A stretch of DNA of 64,000 nt from Anabaena sp. UHCC 0204 (GCF_009711975.1 NZ_VIKW01000023.1:1-64000), one strand, 5' to 3'; shown: positions 8,675 through 17,445, counted from the stretch's first letter. The notes: a model not told the origin generated them from the letters alone. Program-made: numbers and translations.

Positions 8675-9424
8675 ATGTCATTCGATTTTTCAACCATCGC
8701 TATTCCAGCTACTTCTAGTTCAGAAACAGTTATTTCTGTTGCTAATCTCAATCATTATTTTGGGAGTGGGGCGCTCCAAAAACAAGTATTATTTGATATT
8801 AATTTAGAGATTAAGGCGGGGGAAATTGTGATTATGACGGGTCCCTCTGGTTCGGGAAAAACTACCCTGTTATCATTAATGGGGGGTTTACGTTCTGCCC
8901 AAAATGGAAATTTGCAAATATTAGGACAGGAAATGTCTGGCGCAAGTAAAGGACAATTAACTAAATTGCGTCGTCAAATAGGTTATATTTTTCAAGCACA
9001 TAATTTGATGAGTTTCTTGACAGCCAAAGAAAATGTGCGGATGTCTTTGGAGTTGCATGAGGATTATCTCAAAGGTGATATTAACGCCAAAGCTACAGCG
9101 ATGTTAGAACACGTTGGGTTAGGAGAACATATTAATTACTATCCAGAGAATTTATCAGGTGGACAAAAGCAACGGGTAGCGATCGCCCGCGCTTTAGTCA
9201 GTCACCCAAAAATAGTATTAGCAGATGAACCTACAGCTTCATTAGATAAACAATCTGGCCGGGATGTGGTGGAATTAATGCAAATGTTAGCTAAAGAGCA
9301 AAATTGTACTATTTTGCTTGTCACCCATGATAATCGCATTCTAGATATAGCTGATCGCATCGTTTACATGGAAGATGGACAACTGAAAAGTGATGGAGTA
9401 GATATTGGAGTCAAAGTAAATTAA
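8675..9424 (+). CDS. devA: DevA-type ABC transporter ATP-binding protein
   Basis: ATPase subunit of the exporter, 249 residues. Walker A is GPSGSGKTTLL (about residue 56), the Q-loop YIFQAHNLM, the ABC signature LSGGQKQRVAIARAL (about residue 151), Walker B IVLADEPTASLD and the switch histidine VTHDNRI. It closes the devBCA set, 20 bp after the permease. It meets the oppositely transcribed XRE gene end-to-end with 7 bp between stop codons. Confidence 0.92.
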   Translation: MSFDFSTIAIPATSSSETVISVANLNHYFGSGALQKQVLFDINLEIKAGEIVIMTGPSGSGKTTLLSLMGGLRSAQNGNLQILGQEMSGASKGQLTKLRRQIGYIFQAHNLMSFLTAKENVRMSLELHEDYLKGDINAKATAMLEHVGLGEHINYYPENLSGGQKQRVAIARALVSHPKIVLADEPTASLDKQSGRDVVELMQMLAKEQNCTILLVTHDNRILDIADRIVYMEDGQLKSDGVDIGVKVN

Positions 9425-9431
9425 TACTCCT

Positions 9432-9890
9432 TTATTTAAAGATAATTTCCTCCCGAATTTCCAGATTAAGAGTGTGTTGAATTTTCAAAAGTTTTGTCAA
9501 ACTAGCACTAGCATATCCATTTGCTTCATCACGTTGTACCTGTTGAGGTTTCACTCCTAAAAGTTTGGCAAAACTCTCTTGAGTGTATCCACGAATAATC
9601 CGCGCTTTGATTAGTGCTTCTGGTAATTTCTCTAAACTATCATATTGTAATTTCTCAATTTTACCTTGATTATTTTTGAGATTTTCGTACTCTTTTATCT
9701 CTTCAGTAAACTCCTCAATTTGGCTTTTGAGTGAATCAATACGAGCCTCATGGCGTAGTTTTTGGTTTTCATCTTCTGGAATTGGTTTACTAGCATATTG
9801 AGCCATTGCTAACTCAAATTTCTTCATCTGTGCTTTAGTAATATTGTACTGCCATTCATTGAAAATCATAATCTTTAACCTATCACTCAT
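9432..9890 (-). CDS. XRE-family helix-turn-helix protein, candidate antitoxin
   Basis: A 152-residue protein with a coiled-coil N-terminal half (residues about 45-85, charged heptads EARIDSLKSQIEEFTEEIKEYENL) and a C-terminal XRE helix-turn-helix (KARIIRGYTQESFAKLLGVKPQQVQRDEANGY, split here: KARIIRGYTQESFAKLLG then VKPQQVQRDE). A start at the internal ATG 9869 (MIFNEWQYNITKAQ) is as likely as 9890. It is transcribed after the nucleotidyltransferase-like gene at 10023-10454, with a 14-bp inverted repeat between them, an arrangement expected of an autoregulated toxin-antitoxin pair. The antitoxin role is inference. Confidence 0.7.
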   Translation of the reverse strand: MSDRLKIMIFNEWQYNITKAQMKKFELAMAQYASKPIPEDENQKLRHEARIDSLKSQIEEFTEEIKEYENLKNNQGKIEKLQYDSLEKLPEALIKARIIRGYTQESFAKLLGVKPQQVQRDEANGYASASLTKLLKIQHTLNLEIREEIIFK

Positions 9891-9901
9891 TTGTTCAAGA
9901 A

Positions 9902-9940
9902 TGGCATTACCTAATAATAAAAATTAATTAGATAATGCCA
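9902..9940. promoter_or_regulatory. 14-bp inverted repeat upstream of the XRE gene, candidate operator
   Basis: TGGCATTACCTAAT (9902-9915) and ATTAGATAATGCCA (9927-9940) are inverted copies with one mismatch, separated by 11 bp. The site lies 12 bp upstream of the 9890 start and after the stop codon of the preceding gene. No T-run follows on the minus strand, which favours an operator over a terminator. Confidence 0.5.
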
Positions 9941-10022
9941 ATTTATTTATCTCCCTGTTTTATATTGCTAATTTTGAATGTTTAATAATCAATATCAGCA
10001 AAAAGTATTTCGCATCCTATCC

Positions 10023-10454
10023 TTACAGATCAACTGCTACTATACCTTTGATATTGCCATTACGGTCTTGCTGGAAAAATTCTAAACAAGTGGTAAATGG
10101 ATCTTCAAAAGTGTTGTTAGCAATCGAAAACTCGCAGCGATATTTGTTTTTTTGTGCCGACCTTCTGCTACTAGGATGCAAAATAGGGTCGAGTTCTTTC
10201 AAGAGTTTAAAGTCTACTTGATCGTCTTCCCAACAAACATCAATATCTTCAGGAAGTTTTTTAGTAGTTACAAAACTTCCGCCGAGATAAATTCTCTGAC
10301 AACCGCATTGCTTTAATATCTCGCACCCTTGCTTGAGTCCAGATAAAAGATTTTGTCGGCGTTTATTGTAAGCTAGAAACTCTTCAATTTCATCCCAAGT
10401 AGCCAAATGAATTCCTGGTAGCAAATTGCCATTTTGATCGAATATCAAACTCAT
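10023..10454 (-). CDS. Minimal nucleotidyltransferase-like protein (DUF6932-like)
   Basis: The 143-residue protein has a pol-beta nucleotidyltransferase signature: YLGGSFVT (about residue 56) followed 10 residues later by EDIDVCW, i.e. G-G-S then D-x-D. Such small domains occur in toxin-antitoxin and RNA-modifying contexts. The N-terminus (MSLIFDQNGNLLPGIHLATWDEIEEFLA) resembles DUF6932-type proteins often found beside XRE regulators. It precedes the XRE gene on the same strand by 132 bp. I can support the fold, not a substrate; toxin function is a hypothesis. Confidence 0.6.
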   Translation of the reverse strand: MSLIFDQNGNLLPGIHLATWDEIEEFLAYNKRRQNLLSGLKQGCEILKQCGCQRIYLGGSFVTTKKLPEDIDVCWEDDQVDFKLLKELDPILHPSSRRSAQKNKYRCEFSIANNTFEDPFTTCLEFFQQDRNGNIKGIVAVDL

Positions 10455-11058
10455 ACTATGTTTTTATCCTGTCATAAATTTATTCCTCCGATAAATTCAC
10501 TAAATTAACCGATTAAACTTAAATAGAATTAGACATCAGCTTGTGATTTACAAAGCTTTGATACTTATTTCTAGATTAATTTATCGGTGTTAATAGAAGA
10601 ATTTACGGCTTATGTGAGTTAGTATTAAAACTCTTGTAATTTCGTTAATAATTCCAAAATTATCGTGTTAGAAAACCCTGGAAAAACTTATAAAACAACA
10701 AAATTTTTCAACTCACGTAAAGGCGTAATTGGCGTTGCATATTTGTAGACTGATAGGGGCTGGAAACATTAAAGTTTTGTTCCGCAGTCAATAAAATCAT
10801 TCCATTATTCAGCAACGGCCTGTAATTTTGTAGTTGTTCTTCTATATCTAATAATAGTACAACAAAATTGTTGTGTCAATATATAATCTAACAATAAATC
10901 CAAAATTAATCTCTACCCAAAAAACTCGCAGCCATTACCCAGCAATACAGACAGGATTGTAAAATAACGCACTCCAAACCCCAGACATCCCTTACCGATA
11001 CTTGTCTCTGGGCAACAATCTGTTAATCTAGCTGTGTGCAGGATTAATAAAATAGTCA
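10455..11058. other. 604-bp AT-rich intergenic region with a promoter-like palindrome
   Basis: No coding frame was supported. A 7-bp inverted repeat with a 2-base centre (ACAACAAAATTGTTGT, 10859-10874) lies just before a perfect TATAAT (10882-10887), about 170 bp upstream of the exbB-like gene; together they look like a repressor site over a promoter. Closer to the gene I see only a weak promoter-like area. Both flanking genes point away from this region. Confidence 0.4.
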
Positions 11059-11712
11059 ATGGAAATTAGTAATTTATTCAAAGCCGGTGGCGTAGTCATG
11101 TGGCCACTGCTGTTTTTTTCCGTTTTAGCGATCGCCCTAATTATTGAACGAATCATCTTTTGGGCAAAAATCACTAATCGTCAAAACCGTATTATTCAAA
11201 GCGTTCTTAAACTCTATCGTCAAGGTGATGTAGTTAGCACCTTAACAGCACTTCATAACAACATTGATTTACCTATGTCGCGGATTTTTTTAGCAGCCTT
11301 AGAATTAGAAGAACCCAACCCAGAAGAATTTCGTTTAGCTTTAGAAAGTGAAGCACAGGCCGAAATACCCTTATTAAAAAGGTTTCAAAACATTTTCGAT
11401 ACAATTATTGGTTTAGCCCCCTTGTTAGGACTGCTAGGTACAGTATTAGGGTTAATTACTTCCTTTGCATCATTAAATATTGGTGATGTTGGTGCAACAA
11501 AAGCCACTGGTGTCACCTCTGGGATTAGTGAAGCCTTAGTATCTACAGCAACAGGATTAGTGGTAGCTATTATTACCCTGTTTTTTGCTAATAGCTTTCG
11601 AGGAATGTATTTACGCCAAATTGCTTGGATTCAAGAATATGGCGGCCAATTAGAATTACTTTATCGTCGTCACTATGAAAGAGGGGATAAATCCTATGCG
11701 TCTACCCGATGA
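11059..11712 (+). CDS. MotA/TolQ/ExbB proton channel family protein
   Basis: The 217-residue membrane protein has a first helix (MWPLLFFSVLAIALIIERIIF, split: MWPLLFFSVLAIALIIERI then IF, about residues 14-34), a cytoplasmic loop and two further helices (IIGLAPLLGLLGTVLGLITSF, about 117-137, and ISEALVSTATGLVVAIITLFF, about 155-175). LAPLLGLLGTVLG and the TATGL segment are the signature pore-lining blocks. With the ExbD-like product of the overlapping next gene it should form a proton-driven motor that energises a TonB- or Tol-type process across the envelope. No tonB or tol gene is adjacent. Confidence 0.9.
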   Translation: MEISNLFKAGGVVMWPLLFFSVLAIALIIERIIFWAKITNRQNRIIQSVLKLYRQGDVVSTLTALHNNIDLPMSRIFLAALELEEPNPEEFRLALESEAQAEIPLLKRFQNIFDTIIGLAPLLGLLGTVLGLITSFASLNIGDVGATKATGVTSGISEALVSTATGLVVAIITLFFANSFRGMYLRQIAWIQEYGGQLELLYRRHYERGDKSYASTR

Positions 11713-12100
11713 ACCTGATTTACCAGCGCAGATTAATATTGTACCGATGATTGATGTCATCTTTGCAATTTTGACATTTTTTATCATGTCCACCTTATTT
11801 TTAACCCGTTCCGAAGGATTACCAGTTAATTTACCCAAAGCTGCCACAGCCAAAGCCCAAGCATCAGCCGCACCAATTACTGTCACAATAGACTCAGCAG
11901 GCGCTTTGAGTGTGAACCGTCAGCCAGTCACCCTGGATGCTTTACCGACACAGGTACAGCAATTAATGGGGAATAATCCAGAGATCGTAGTGATTATTAA
12001 TGCGGATCAAAATGCTACTCATGGTCAAGTCGTGGTAGTTATGGATCGGGTGCGGCAGATCAAAGGCGCAAAATTAGCGATAGCGACTCAAAAACCTTAA
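11696..12100 (+). CDS. ExbD/TolR family biopolymer transport protein
   Basis: One N-terminal membrane helix (INIVPMIDVIFAILTFFIMS, residues about 13-32) with the essential aspartate of the PMIDVIF motif, then a periplasmic ExbD/TolR domain ending ILINADQNATHG-like (VIINADQNATHGQVVVVMD) strands. The start is placed at ATG 11696 behind GAGGGG, where the protein begins MRLPDEPDLPAQ as in cyanobacterial homologues; the frame is open to 11675. It overlaps the ExbB-like gene by 17 bp, so translation is probably coupled and the products form one complex. Confidence 0.9.
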   Translation: MRLPDEPDLPAQINIVPMIDVIFAILTFFIMSTLFLTRSEGLPVNLPKAATAKAQASAAPITVTIDSAGALSVNRQPVTLDALPTQVQQLMGNNPEIVVIINADQNATHGQVVVVMDRVRQIKGAKLAIATQKP

Positions 12101-12172
12101 CTACTTAGTTGTTCATGGTATTCTAAGAATTAGATATAGCTGTTTTAACACCACATTTTTAGGAGATAAACT

Positions 12173-12379
12173 ATGACTATTTGGGTAAATGAGCAAATTG
12201 ATCCTTCGGGGATGATTCATGCCTGTATTGCCTGTTGTGATGAGTCTCAGGCTAAAGATTGTCATGAATCATTTCAGAATAATTTGACCGAAATACAAAA
12301 AGCAGACGGCTGGGTTGCCAAATTACGAACAGTTACTTCTTGGGATGATGTGCCAGTTAATGCTTTAAAACTCAATTGA
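12173..12379 (+). CDS. Small conserved hypothetical protein, Cys-rich
   Basis: A 68-residue soluble protein with a good ribosome-binding site (AGGAG, 10 bp before ATG). It contains CIACCDESQAKDC, four cysteines within 13 residues, and a tryptophan-rich end (DGWVAKLRTVTSWDDVPV). I do not recognise a named family. The cysteine cluster could bind a metal, but spacing does not match a standard zinc or Fe-S motif. It stands about 70 bp after the exbD-like gene. Confidence 0.6.
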   Translation: MTIWVNEQIDPSGMIHACIACCDESQAKDCHESFQNNLTEIQKADGWVAKLRTVTSWDDVPVNALKLN

Positions 12380-12435
12380 CAGGGATAGGGAATAGAATAG
12401 GTAATCAATTCTTACTTGTTACCTATTACCAAAAT

Positions 12436-12873
12436 ATGACAATATACTTTTATAGTACCCGTGAAGAATACGGCTGTTTTTCTAACTTCTCAAATCATGG
12501 ATTTGTCTTAGATGAATTATATTGGTCTACTAGTGAACATTACTTTCAAGCTCAAAAGTTCGTCGGTACACCTTATTTAGAAAAACTGCGATTAGTGAAA
12601 ACGCCAAAAGAGGCTGCAAAAATGGGAAGACAAAGAACACTTCCTTTGCGTCCAGATTGGGAAAAAGTCAAAGATAACATTATGCGGAATGCGGTGTTAT
12701 GCAAATTTTCTACCCATGCAAATATTAAAGAAATTCTCTTATCTACAGGTAATGAAGAATTAGTAGAAAAATCACCTATTGATTATTATTGGGGTTGTGG
12801 TGCAGATGGTAGTGGTAAAAATATGCTCGGCATAATTTTAATGGAAGTTAGAGAAAAGCTACAGAAAATCTAA
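12436..12873 (+). CDS. NADAR family protein (ADP-ribose-processing fold)
   Basis: The 145-residue protein has the NADAR signature: FYSTREEYGCFSNFS, then WSTSEHYFQAQKF, a KTPKEAAKMGR helix and the C-terminal YYWGCGADGSGKNMLGIILME. NADAR (formerly DUF1768/YbiA) proteins act on ADP-ribosylated or riboflavin-pathway substrates; some reverse DNA ADP-ribosylation by DarT-like toxins. The start is ATG 12436 (MTIYFYS); the frame is open to 12376, but that stretch contains a 9-bp inverted repeat (AATAGGTAA at 12396, TTACCTATT at 12419) and looks non-coding. No DarT-like gene is visible beside it. Confidence 0.85.
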   Translation: MTIYFYSTREEYGCFSNFSNHGFVLDELYWSTSEHYFQAQKFVGTPYLEKLRLVKTPKEAAKMGRQRTLPLRPDWEKVKDNIMRNAVLCKFSTHANIKEILLSTGNEELVEKSPIDYYWGCGADGSGKNMLGIILMEVREKLQKI

Positions 12874-13035
12874 GAGGATGTTTTGAAAGTCCCCTCATGG
12901 TATATCAAATACTTTCTGATCCCTCTAAGTCTCCCTGAAAAAGGGGGACTTTTACTTTAGTTGCACGCTGATGAAGGTTAGGGGGGGTTTAGGAATGTCT
13001 AACAATGACCAACTAAAACTTTTCAAATAACCTTT
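12873..13035. mobile_element. Candidate MITE between the NADAR and TPR genes
   Basis: AGAGGATGTTTTGAAAGT at the left end and ACTTTTCAAATAACCTTT at the right are imperfect inverted arms (13 of 18 positions). A solo arm AGAGGATGTTTGAAAAGT occurs at 3533-3551. The core has the frequent cyanobacterial motif CTCCCTGAAAAAGGGGGACTT. The left end overlaps the NADAR stop codon. The remaining 13036-13194 is AT-rich leader before the TPR gene with a strong ribosome-binding site (AAAGGAGG). Confidence 0.5.
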
Positions 13036-13194
13036 ATTTTAGTGATTATTAACTACGATTTATTTATATTTATTTTTAATATACATTAATGATAACATAG
13101 TATAGAGATAAAAAAAAATAATCTCACTATATTGAGATATAACCTCTGATTGTGGGAATACTAAGGTATACAGACTAAAAAGGAGGAAAAATCT

Positions 13195-14277
13195 ATGTTG
13201 CAATATTCAAGGAGTAATTTCGTAACGGAAAATGATTACATAGAAATACCGTCAGCATATTTACCGATAGTAAGTCAAGATACCATAACTCACGAATTTG
13301 AATCATATACAACAACATTATCTTTAGAAGAGATCCAAGAAAAACTATTAGCAGCATCTCAACTTACACAGCAAGGAATTAAAGAACAAAAAGCTGGTGA
13401 ATTTCATCTAGCCATGAAATCTTTAAAAGATGCACTAAGACTTTTTCAAATAATTGGCAATACAGAAAAACAACCCCAGGTACTGGCTTTATTAGGGTTA
13501 GTAGCCTACAGTATGGTAGATTATGAATGGACTATTTCCTATTGTCAGCAGTGTTTGTCATTAATTCAGGACTACCCAGATCAGAAAATAGAAATGCAAG
13601 CACTTTCTTGTTTAGGAAATGCTTACCGACACTTACATGAATATGATAAAGCTATAGATTGCCTCAAGAGAGATTTACAAATAACTCAATATTTACAAGA
13701 TCAGCGCAGTCAAGTAGCTGCACTAAATAATTTAGGATTAGTGTATAGAGCTTGTGGTAATTTTACACAGGCAATTTATTATTATTTGCAAAGCTGGAGA
13801 ATTTTACAAGCACTCCAAGACAAATGGGGAGAAGAAAAAGTTCTGAAGAATTTAGGTAATGCTTACTACGCACTAGAAGATTATCCTCAAGCGATCGCCT
13901 ATTATGAAAAATTTGTGATCATCGCCCGTTCCCTGAATAACCATCGTGCTGCTTCCCAGGTACTCAAAAATCTCGGTAATGCTTGCTATGCTTTAGGCGA
14001 TTATCTCAAAGCCATTCAGTATTATCAAGAAAGATTGCAACTGGCTAGAGAAATTCAAGATAAACAGAGTGAAGAACAATCATTAAATACATTGGGAGTA
14101 GCCCACGAAGCCATAGGTCAATATCCTGAAGCGATCGCCTACTATGAACAACAACTCATCTTAGCTGAATCTATGCAAGACAGTCGCAGTATCGCCAAAG
14201 CCCTGGCCAGTCTCAAAGTTACTTGCTACGCCTTGGGTGATTATGCTAAAGCCATGCAATATCAGCAACATCATTAA
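13195..14277 (+). CDS. Tetratricopeptide repeat protein
   Basis: A 360-residue protein made of about seven 40-residue TPR units of the longer LGN/Rapsyn type, visible as repeated LGNAYYALEDYPQAIAYYEK-like helices from residue about 75 to the end (A-L-x-N-L-G, then a Y-x-x-A-I-x-Y-Y step). The first 60 residues are not repetitive. TPR arrays mediate protein-protein contacts; no catalytic domain, signal peptide or membrane segment is present, so it is likely a cytoplasmic adaptor. The partner is not evident from neighbours. An AAAGGAGG site lies upstream of ATG. Confidence 0.85.
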   Translation: MLQYSRSNFVTENDYIEIPSAYLPIVSQDTITHEFESYTTTLSLEEIQEKLLAASQLTQQGIKEQKAGEFHLAMKSLKDALRLFQIIGNTEKQPQVLALLGLVAYSMVDYEWTISYCQQCLSLIQDYPDQKIEMQALSCLGNAYRHLHEYDKAIDCLKRDLQITQYLQDQRSQVAALNNLGLVYRACGNFTQAIYYYLQSWRILQALQDKWGEEKVLKNLGNAYYALEDYPQAIAYYEKFVIIARSLNNHRAASQVLKNLGNACYALGDYLKAIQYYQERLQLAREIQDKQSEEQSLNTLGVAHEAIGQYPEAIAYYEQQLILAESMQDSRSIAKALASLKVTCYALGDYAKAMQYQQHH

Positions 14278-14348
14278 ATTAAGATCCACATAATTGCTAG
14301 GATAATAATCTTCTCCCTCAATATACTGGAGTTGCCAGCTACTATCCC

Positions 14349-15035
14349 ATGCAGAACGAAACTCAACTTAGCCTCTTCGACGACTCTAGCCTCAATCAAC
14401 AAGAACTAATTCCTAGAGATGCAAAAATCCCCATTCCCTCTGGAACTTACGCCAATATAGAAGACTTAGGAAAACACTGTAACATCTGTCAGCGATGTGC
14501 ATTAGCCCAAAATCGTACTCATGCTGTAGTGGGACGTGGTAATCTCCAAGCTGAAATTATGATTATCGGGGAAGCACCAGGCAAAAACGAAGATGAAACA
14601 GGTTTACCATTTGTAGGTAGATCAGGGCAATTACTAGAAAACATATTAGCATCCGTAAAATTAAGTACAGAAAAAGATATATATATTGCGAATATTTGCA
14701 AGTGTAGACCACCAGAAAACCGTGTACCCAGCACGGAAGAAGCGGCAGCTTGTAAACCGTATTTATTCGAGCAAATTCGCCTAGTTGACCCCAAAATTAT
14801 TCTTTTAACAGGTGCAACTTCTGTTAAAGGTGTAATTGGTGACAAACGACCGATTACTAAAATTCGTGGTCAGTGGATAGAGTGGGAAGGACGTTTATGT
14901 ATGCCAATTTTTCATCCTTCCTACCTACTGCGTAATCCTTCACGGGAACAAGGAAAACCTAAATGGCTAATGTGGCAAGATATACAGGCAGTGCGGTCTA
15001 AGTTTGATGAACTCCAGAACAAAGACAAAAATTAA
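14349..15035 (+). CDS. Uracil-DNA glycosylase, family 4 (4Fe-4S)
   Basis: Removes uracil from DNA as the first step of base-excision repair. The 228-residue protein carries the family-4 features: the first Cys pair CNICQRC (about residue 40), the catalytic GEAPGKNED motif (about residue 76), PFVGRSGQLL, the second cysteine region CKCRPPENR and ACKPYL, and the uracil/DNA-loop HPSYLLRNPS near residue 195. The four cysteines should ligate a 4Fe-4S cluster. The N-terminal 30 residues are a poorly conserved tail. It is monocistronic by spacing. Confidence 0.92.
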   Translation: MQNETQLSLFDDSSLNQQELIPRDAKIPIPSGTYANIEDLGKHCNICQRCALAQNRTHAVVGRGNLQAEIMIIGEAPGKNEDETGLPFVGRSGQLLENILASVKLSTEKDIYIANICKCRPPENRVPSTEEAAACKPYLFEQIRLVDPKIILLTGATSVKGVIGDKRPITKIRGQWIEWEGRLCMPIFHPSYLLRNPSREQGKPKWLMWQDIQAVRSKFDELQNKDKN

Positions 15036-15168
15036 AACTTGAAAATTAGTCAACCATAGACTACAACCAACAAAATTGTAGACAGCAGTAGAGGACTTAA
15101 ACCCTTGAATTTACGGTAAAGTTAAAAAATAACAAAATATCAAATCATCAGATTTTTACCACTAAAAC

Positions 15169-16032
15169 ATGGGCAGTATTTGGGAACTCGATTTTTACTC
15201 TCGTCCAATTCTGGACGAAAATCAGAAAAAAGTGTGGGAAATGTTAGTGTGCGAAAGTCCGGCCGATATTGGTACACAGACAGATTCTCTGTTTCGCTAT
15301 GCTAAATATTGCCCCAGTACCCAAGTAAATTCGGGTTGGTTGCGGACAGCGATACAGGAAGCTATGGAAAAAGCCGGTTCAACACCCATCAAAATCCGCT
15401 TTTTTCGTCGCCAAATGAATAACATGATTACAAAATCCTGTGAAGATGTGGGTGTACCCGCAGTACCAAGTCGGCGGACATTGGTTCTCAATCAATGGAT
15501 AGAACAGCGCATGAAAGAAGTTTATCCCCAGGAACAGGGATATCAAGGAGTTGCTAATCCTTCTGTGCGTTTAGATAGACCTTTACCCCAGCGATTACCA
15601 GATGCGTTGGAAGGAAAACAGTGGGCGTTTGTGACTTTAGACGCAGGGGATTTTGCAGAAATGCCAGAATGGGAAATTGGCTTTGGTGAAGCTTTTCCCC
15701 TAGAGTTGGCGCAATTATCCCCAGAAACTCGGATTCCAGGGATTTTGATTTTCTCACCAAGGGCTTTACCTATAGCAGGTTGGATGTCTGGTTTAGAAAT
15801 GGCTTATTTGCGGTTTGACACCAGTGAAGGCAACAGATTAATTTTAGAAACAGGGGCTACAGAAAGTTGGATTGTGGCTAATATCCGTACTCCCGAACTC
15901 TTAGCAGAAGCACAGGGCTTTGCAGTAGCTAAGGAACAAGCCAACGGAGTACATTTTATTGGTGTGCAGTCTGATCCTCAAGCCCAGTCTTTTGCAGGAT
16001 TTTGGTTGTTACAAGAAATTAATTTACCATGA
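15169..16032 (+). CDS. Tab2/Atab2 family RNA-binding protein (paralogue 2)
   Basis: The 287-residue protein begins MGSIWELDFYSRPILDENQK and ends FAGFWLLQEINLP, matching the canonical cyanobacterial Tab2/Atab2 protein more closely than the 265-residue paralogue at 2642-3439. Conserved blocks include KVWEMLVCES, IRFFRRQM with a following CEDVGV, RRTLVLNQW and ILETGATESWIVANI. The plant and algal homologues promote synthesis of photosystem I reaction-centre proteins. It is probably the housekeeping copy. It is about 94 bp upstream of the TldE-type gene. Confidence 0.9.
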   Translation: MGSIWELDFYSRPILDENQKKVWEMLVCESPADIGTQTDSLFRYAKYCPSTQVNSGWLRTAIQEAMEKAGSTPIKIRFFRRQMNNMITKSCEDVGVPAVPSRRTLVLNQWIEQRMKEVYPQEQGYQGVANPSVRLDRPLPQRLPDALEGKQWAFVTLDAGDFAEMPEWEIGFGEAFPLELAQLSPETRIPGILIFSPRALPIAGWMSGLEMAYLRFDTSEGNRLILETGATESWIVANIRTPELLAEAQGFAVAKEQANGVHFIGVQSDPQAQSFAGFWLLQEINLP

Positions 16033-16125
16033 TAAAAAACTGTAACTGTTTATGACACGCTAATGGGATAATGGTCTGCGTCTATTAAGCGGTTTATATC
16101 CAAAATCCATAATTCATAAAAGGAC

Positions 16126-17439
16126 ATGGGTTCTGTAAATTTGTTACAAGATACACTGGCGGAACAGCTACTAGAACTTGCCCTCAAATCTGGTGCTGAG
16201 GCTGCGGAAGTGTATCAGTCGCGATCGCTTTCTCGACCAGTATTTTTTGAGGCCAACCGTCTCAAACAACTAGAAACCAGTCAAGCTGAGGGTACAGCCC
16301 TGCGGCTATGGCGGGATGGTTGTCCCGGTTTGACGGTGGCTTATGGCGATGTTGATCCCCAAGCTATGGTGGAGAAATCTTTGGCACTTAGTCAATTAAA
16401 TCCACCGGAAACAGTAGAATTAGCGAGTCATGCCGGGCAATCCTACCCAGATTTAGGCACATCTGTATCCGTAGAGATGTTGATTAAATGGGGCAAAGAA
16501 GCGATCGCTTTAATTCGTGATGTTTATCCAGATATTCTTTGTCATAGTGACTGGGAATGTGATGTAGAAAATACCAGACTCATCAACAGCAAAGGCTTAG
16601 ATTCTCACTACACCGACACCACACTTAGCTGCTATATGTCAGCGGAATGGGTGAGAGGTGATGATTTTCTCAGTGTTGCTGATGGACAAACTCAACGCTT
16701 TGAACTCCACCCGGAGAAAGTAGCTAACCAAATTTTACAACGATTAAATTGGGCGCAAGAAAACGTTCCCAGTCCTAGCGGTCGTTGTCCTGTATTGTTC
16801 ACTTCTAAAGCAGCAGATATGCTGTGGGGAACTGTGCAATCGGCTTTGAATGGTAAACACATCTTGGAAAAAGCTTCTCCCTGGGTGGATAGATTAGGTA
16901 AACCAGTGATTGCACCCACTCTTAGCCTTTACCAAAATCCAGAAGCAGGTCCCTATAGCTGTCCCTTTGATGATGAAGGTCAACCTACCCAATCCTTGAT
17001 ATTTATCGAGAATGGGATTTTACGGAATTTTTATAGCGATCGCACCACTGGACGACAATTAAACAGTGGTAGCACTGGTAACGGTTTTCGTCCTGGCTTA
17101 GGTAGTTATCCCACCCCTGGGCTATTTAACTTCCTGATTCAACCCGGTAATCTTTCGCTCATAGACTTGATTAGGAAGATGGATGATGGCTTAATTATCG
17201 ATCAAATGCTAGGTAGTTCTAGCGGGTTATCTGGTGATTTTTCCATCAATGTAGATTTAGGCTATCGAGTCAAAAACGGTCAAATCATTGGCCGCGTCAA
17301 AGATACGATGGTAGCAGGTAATGTCTACACAGCCCTTAAACAATTGGTGCAATTAGGTGGCGATGCCGATTGGAATGGTTCTTGTTATACACCATCTTTG
17401 ATAGTAGAAGGACTATCCATCACGGGTAAAAATAATTAA
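16126..17439 (+). CDS. TldD/PmbA (TldE) family protein
   Basis: A 437-residue protein of the TldD/PmbA family. In other bacteria TldD and TldE form a heteromeric metalloprotease that opens unfolded peptides, matures microcin and helps remove antitoxins. The TldD HExxxH motif is absent, which fits the non-catalytic TldE/PmbA type. Conserved blocks are ARSLSRPVFFEANRLK-like (QSRSLSRPVFFEANRLKQ), GTALRLWRDGCPGLTVAYGD near residue 60 and the C-terminal QMLGSSSGLSGDFSINVDLG. A tldD partner is not in the window. Confidence 0.88.
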   Translation: MGSVNLLQDTLAEQLLELALKSGAEAAEVYQSRSLSRPVFFEANRLKQLETSQAEGTALRLWRDGCPGLTVAYGDVDPQAMVEKSLALSQLNPPETVELASHAGQSYPDLGTSVSVEMLIKWGKEAIALIRDVYPDILCHSDWECDVENTRLINSKGLDSHYTDTTLSCYMSAEWVRGDDFLSVADGQTQRFELHPEKVANQILQRLNWAQENVPSPSGRCPVLFTSKAADMLWGTVQSALNGKHILEKASPWVDRLGKPVIAPTLSLYQNPEAGPYSCPFDDEGQPTQSLIFIENGILRNFYSDRTTGRQLNSGSTGNGFRPGLGSYPTPGLFNFLIQPGNLSLIDLIRKMDDGLIIDQMLGSSSGLSGDFSINVDLGYRVKNGQIIGRVKDTMVAGNVYTALKQLVQLGGDADWNGSCYTPSLIVEGLSITGKNN

Positions 17440-17445
17440 TATGGC

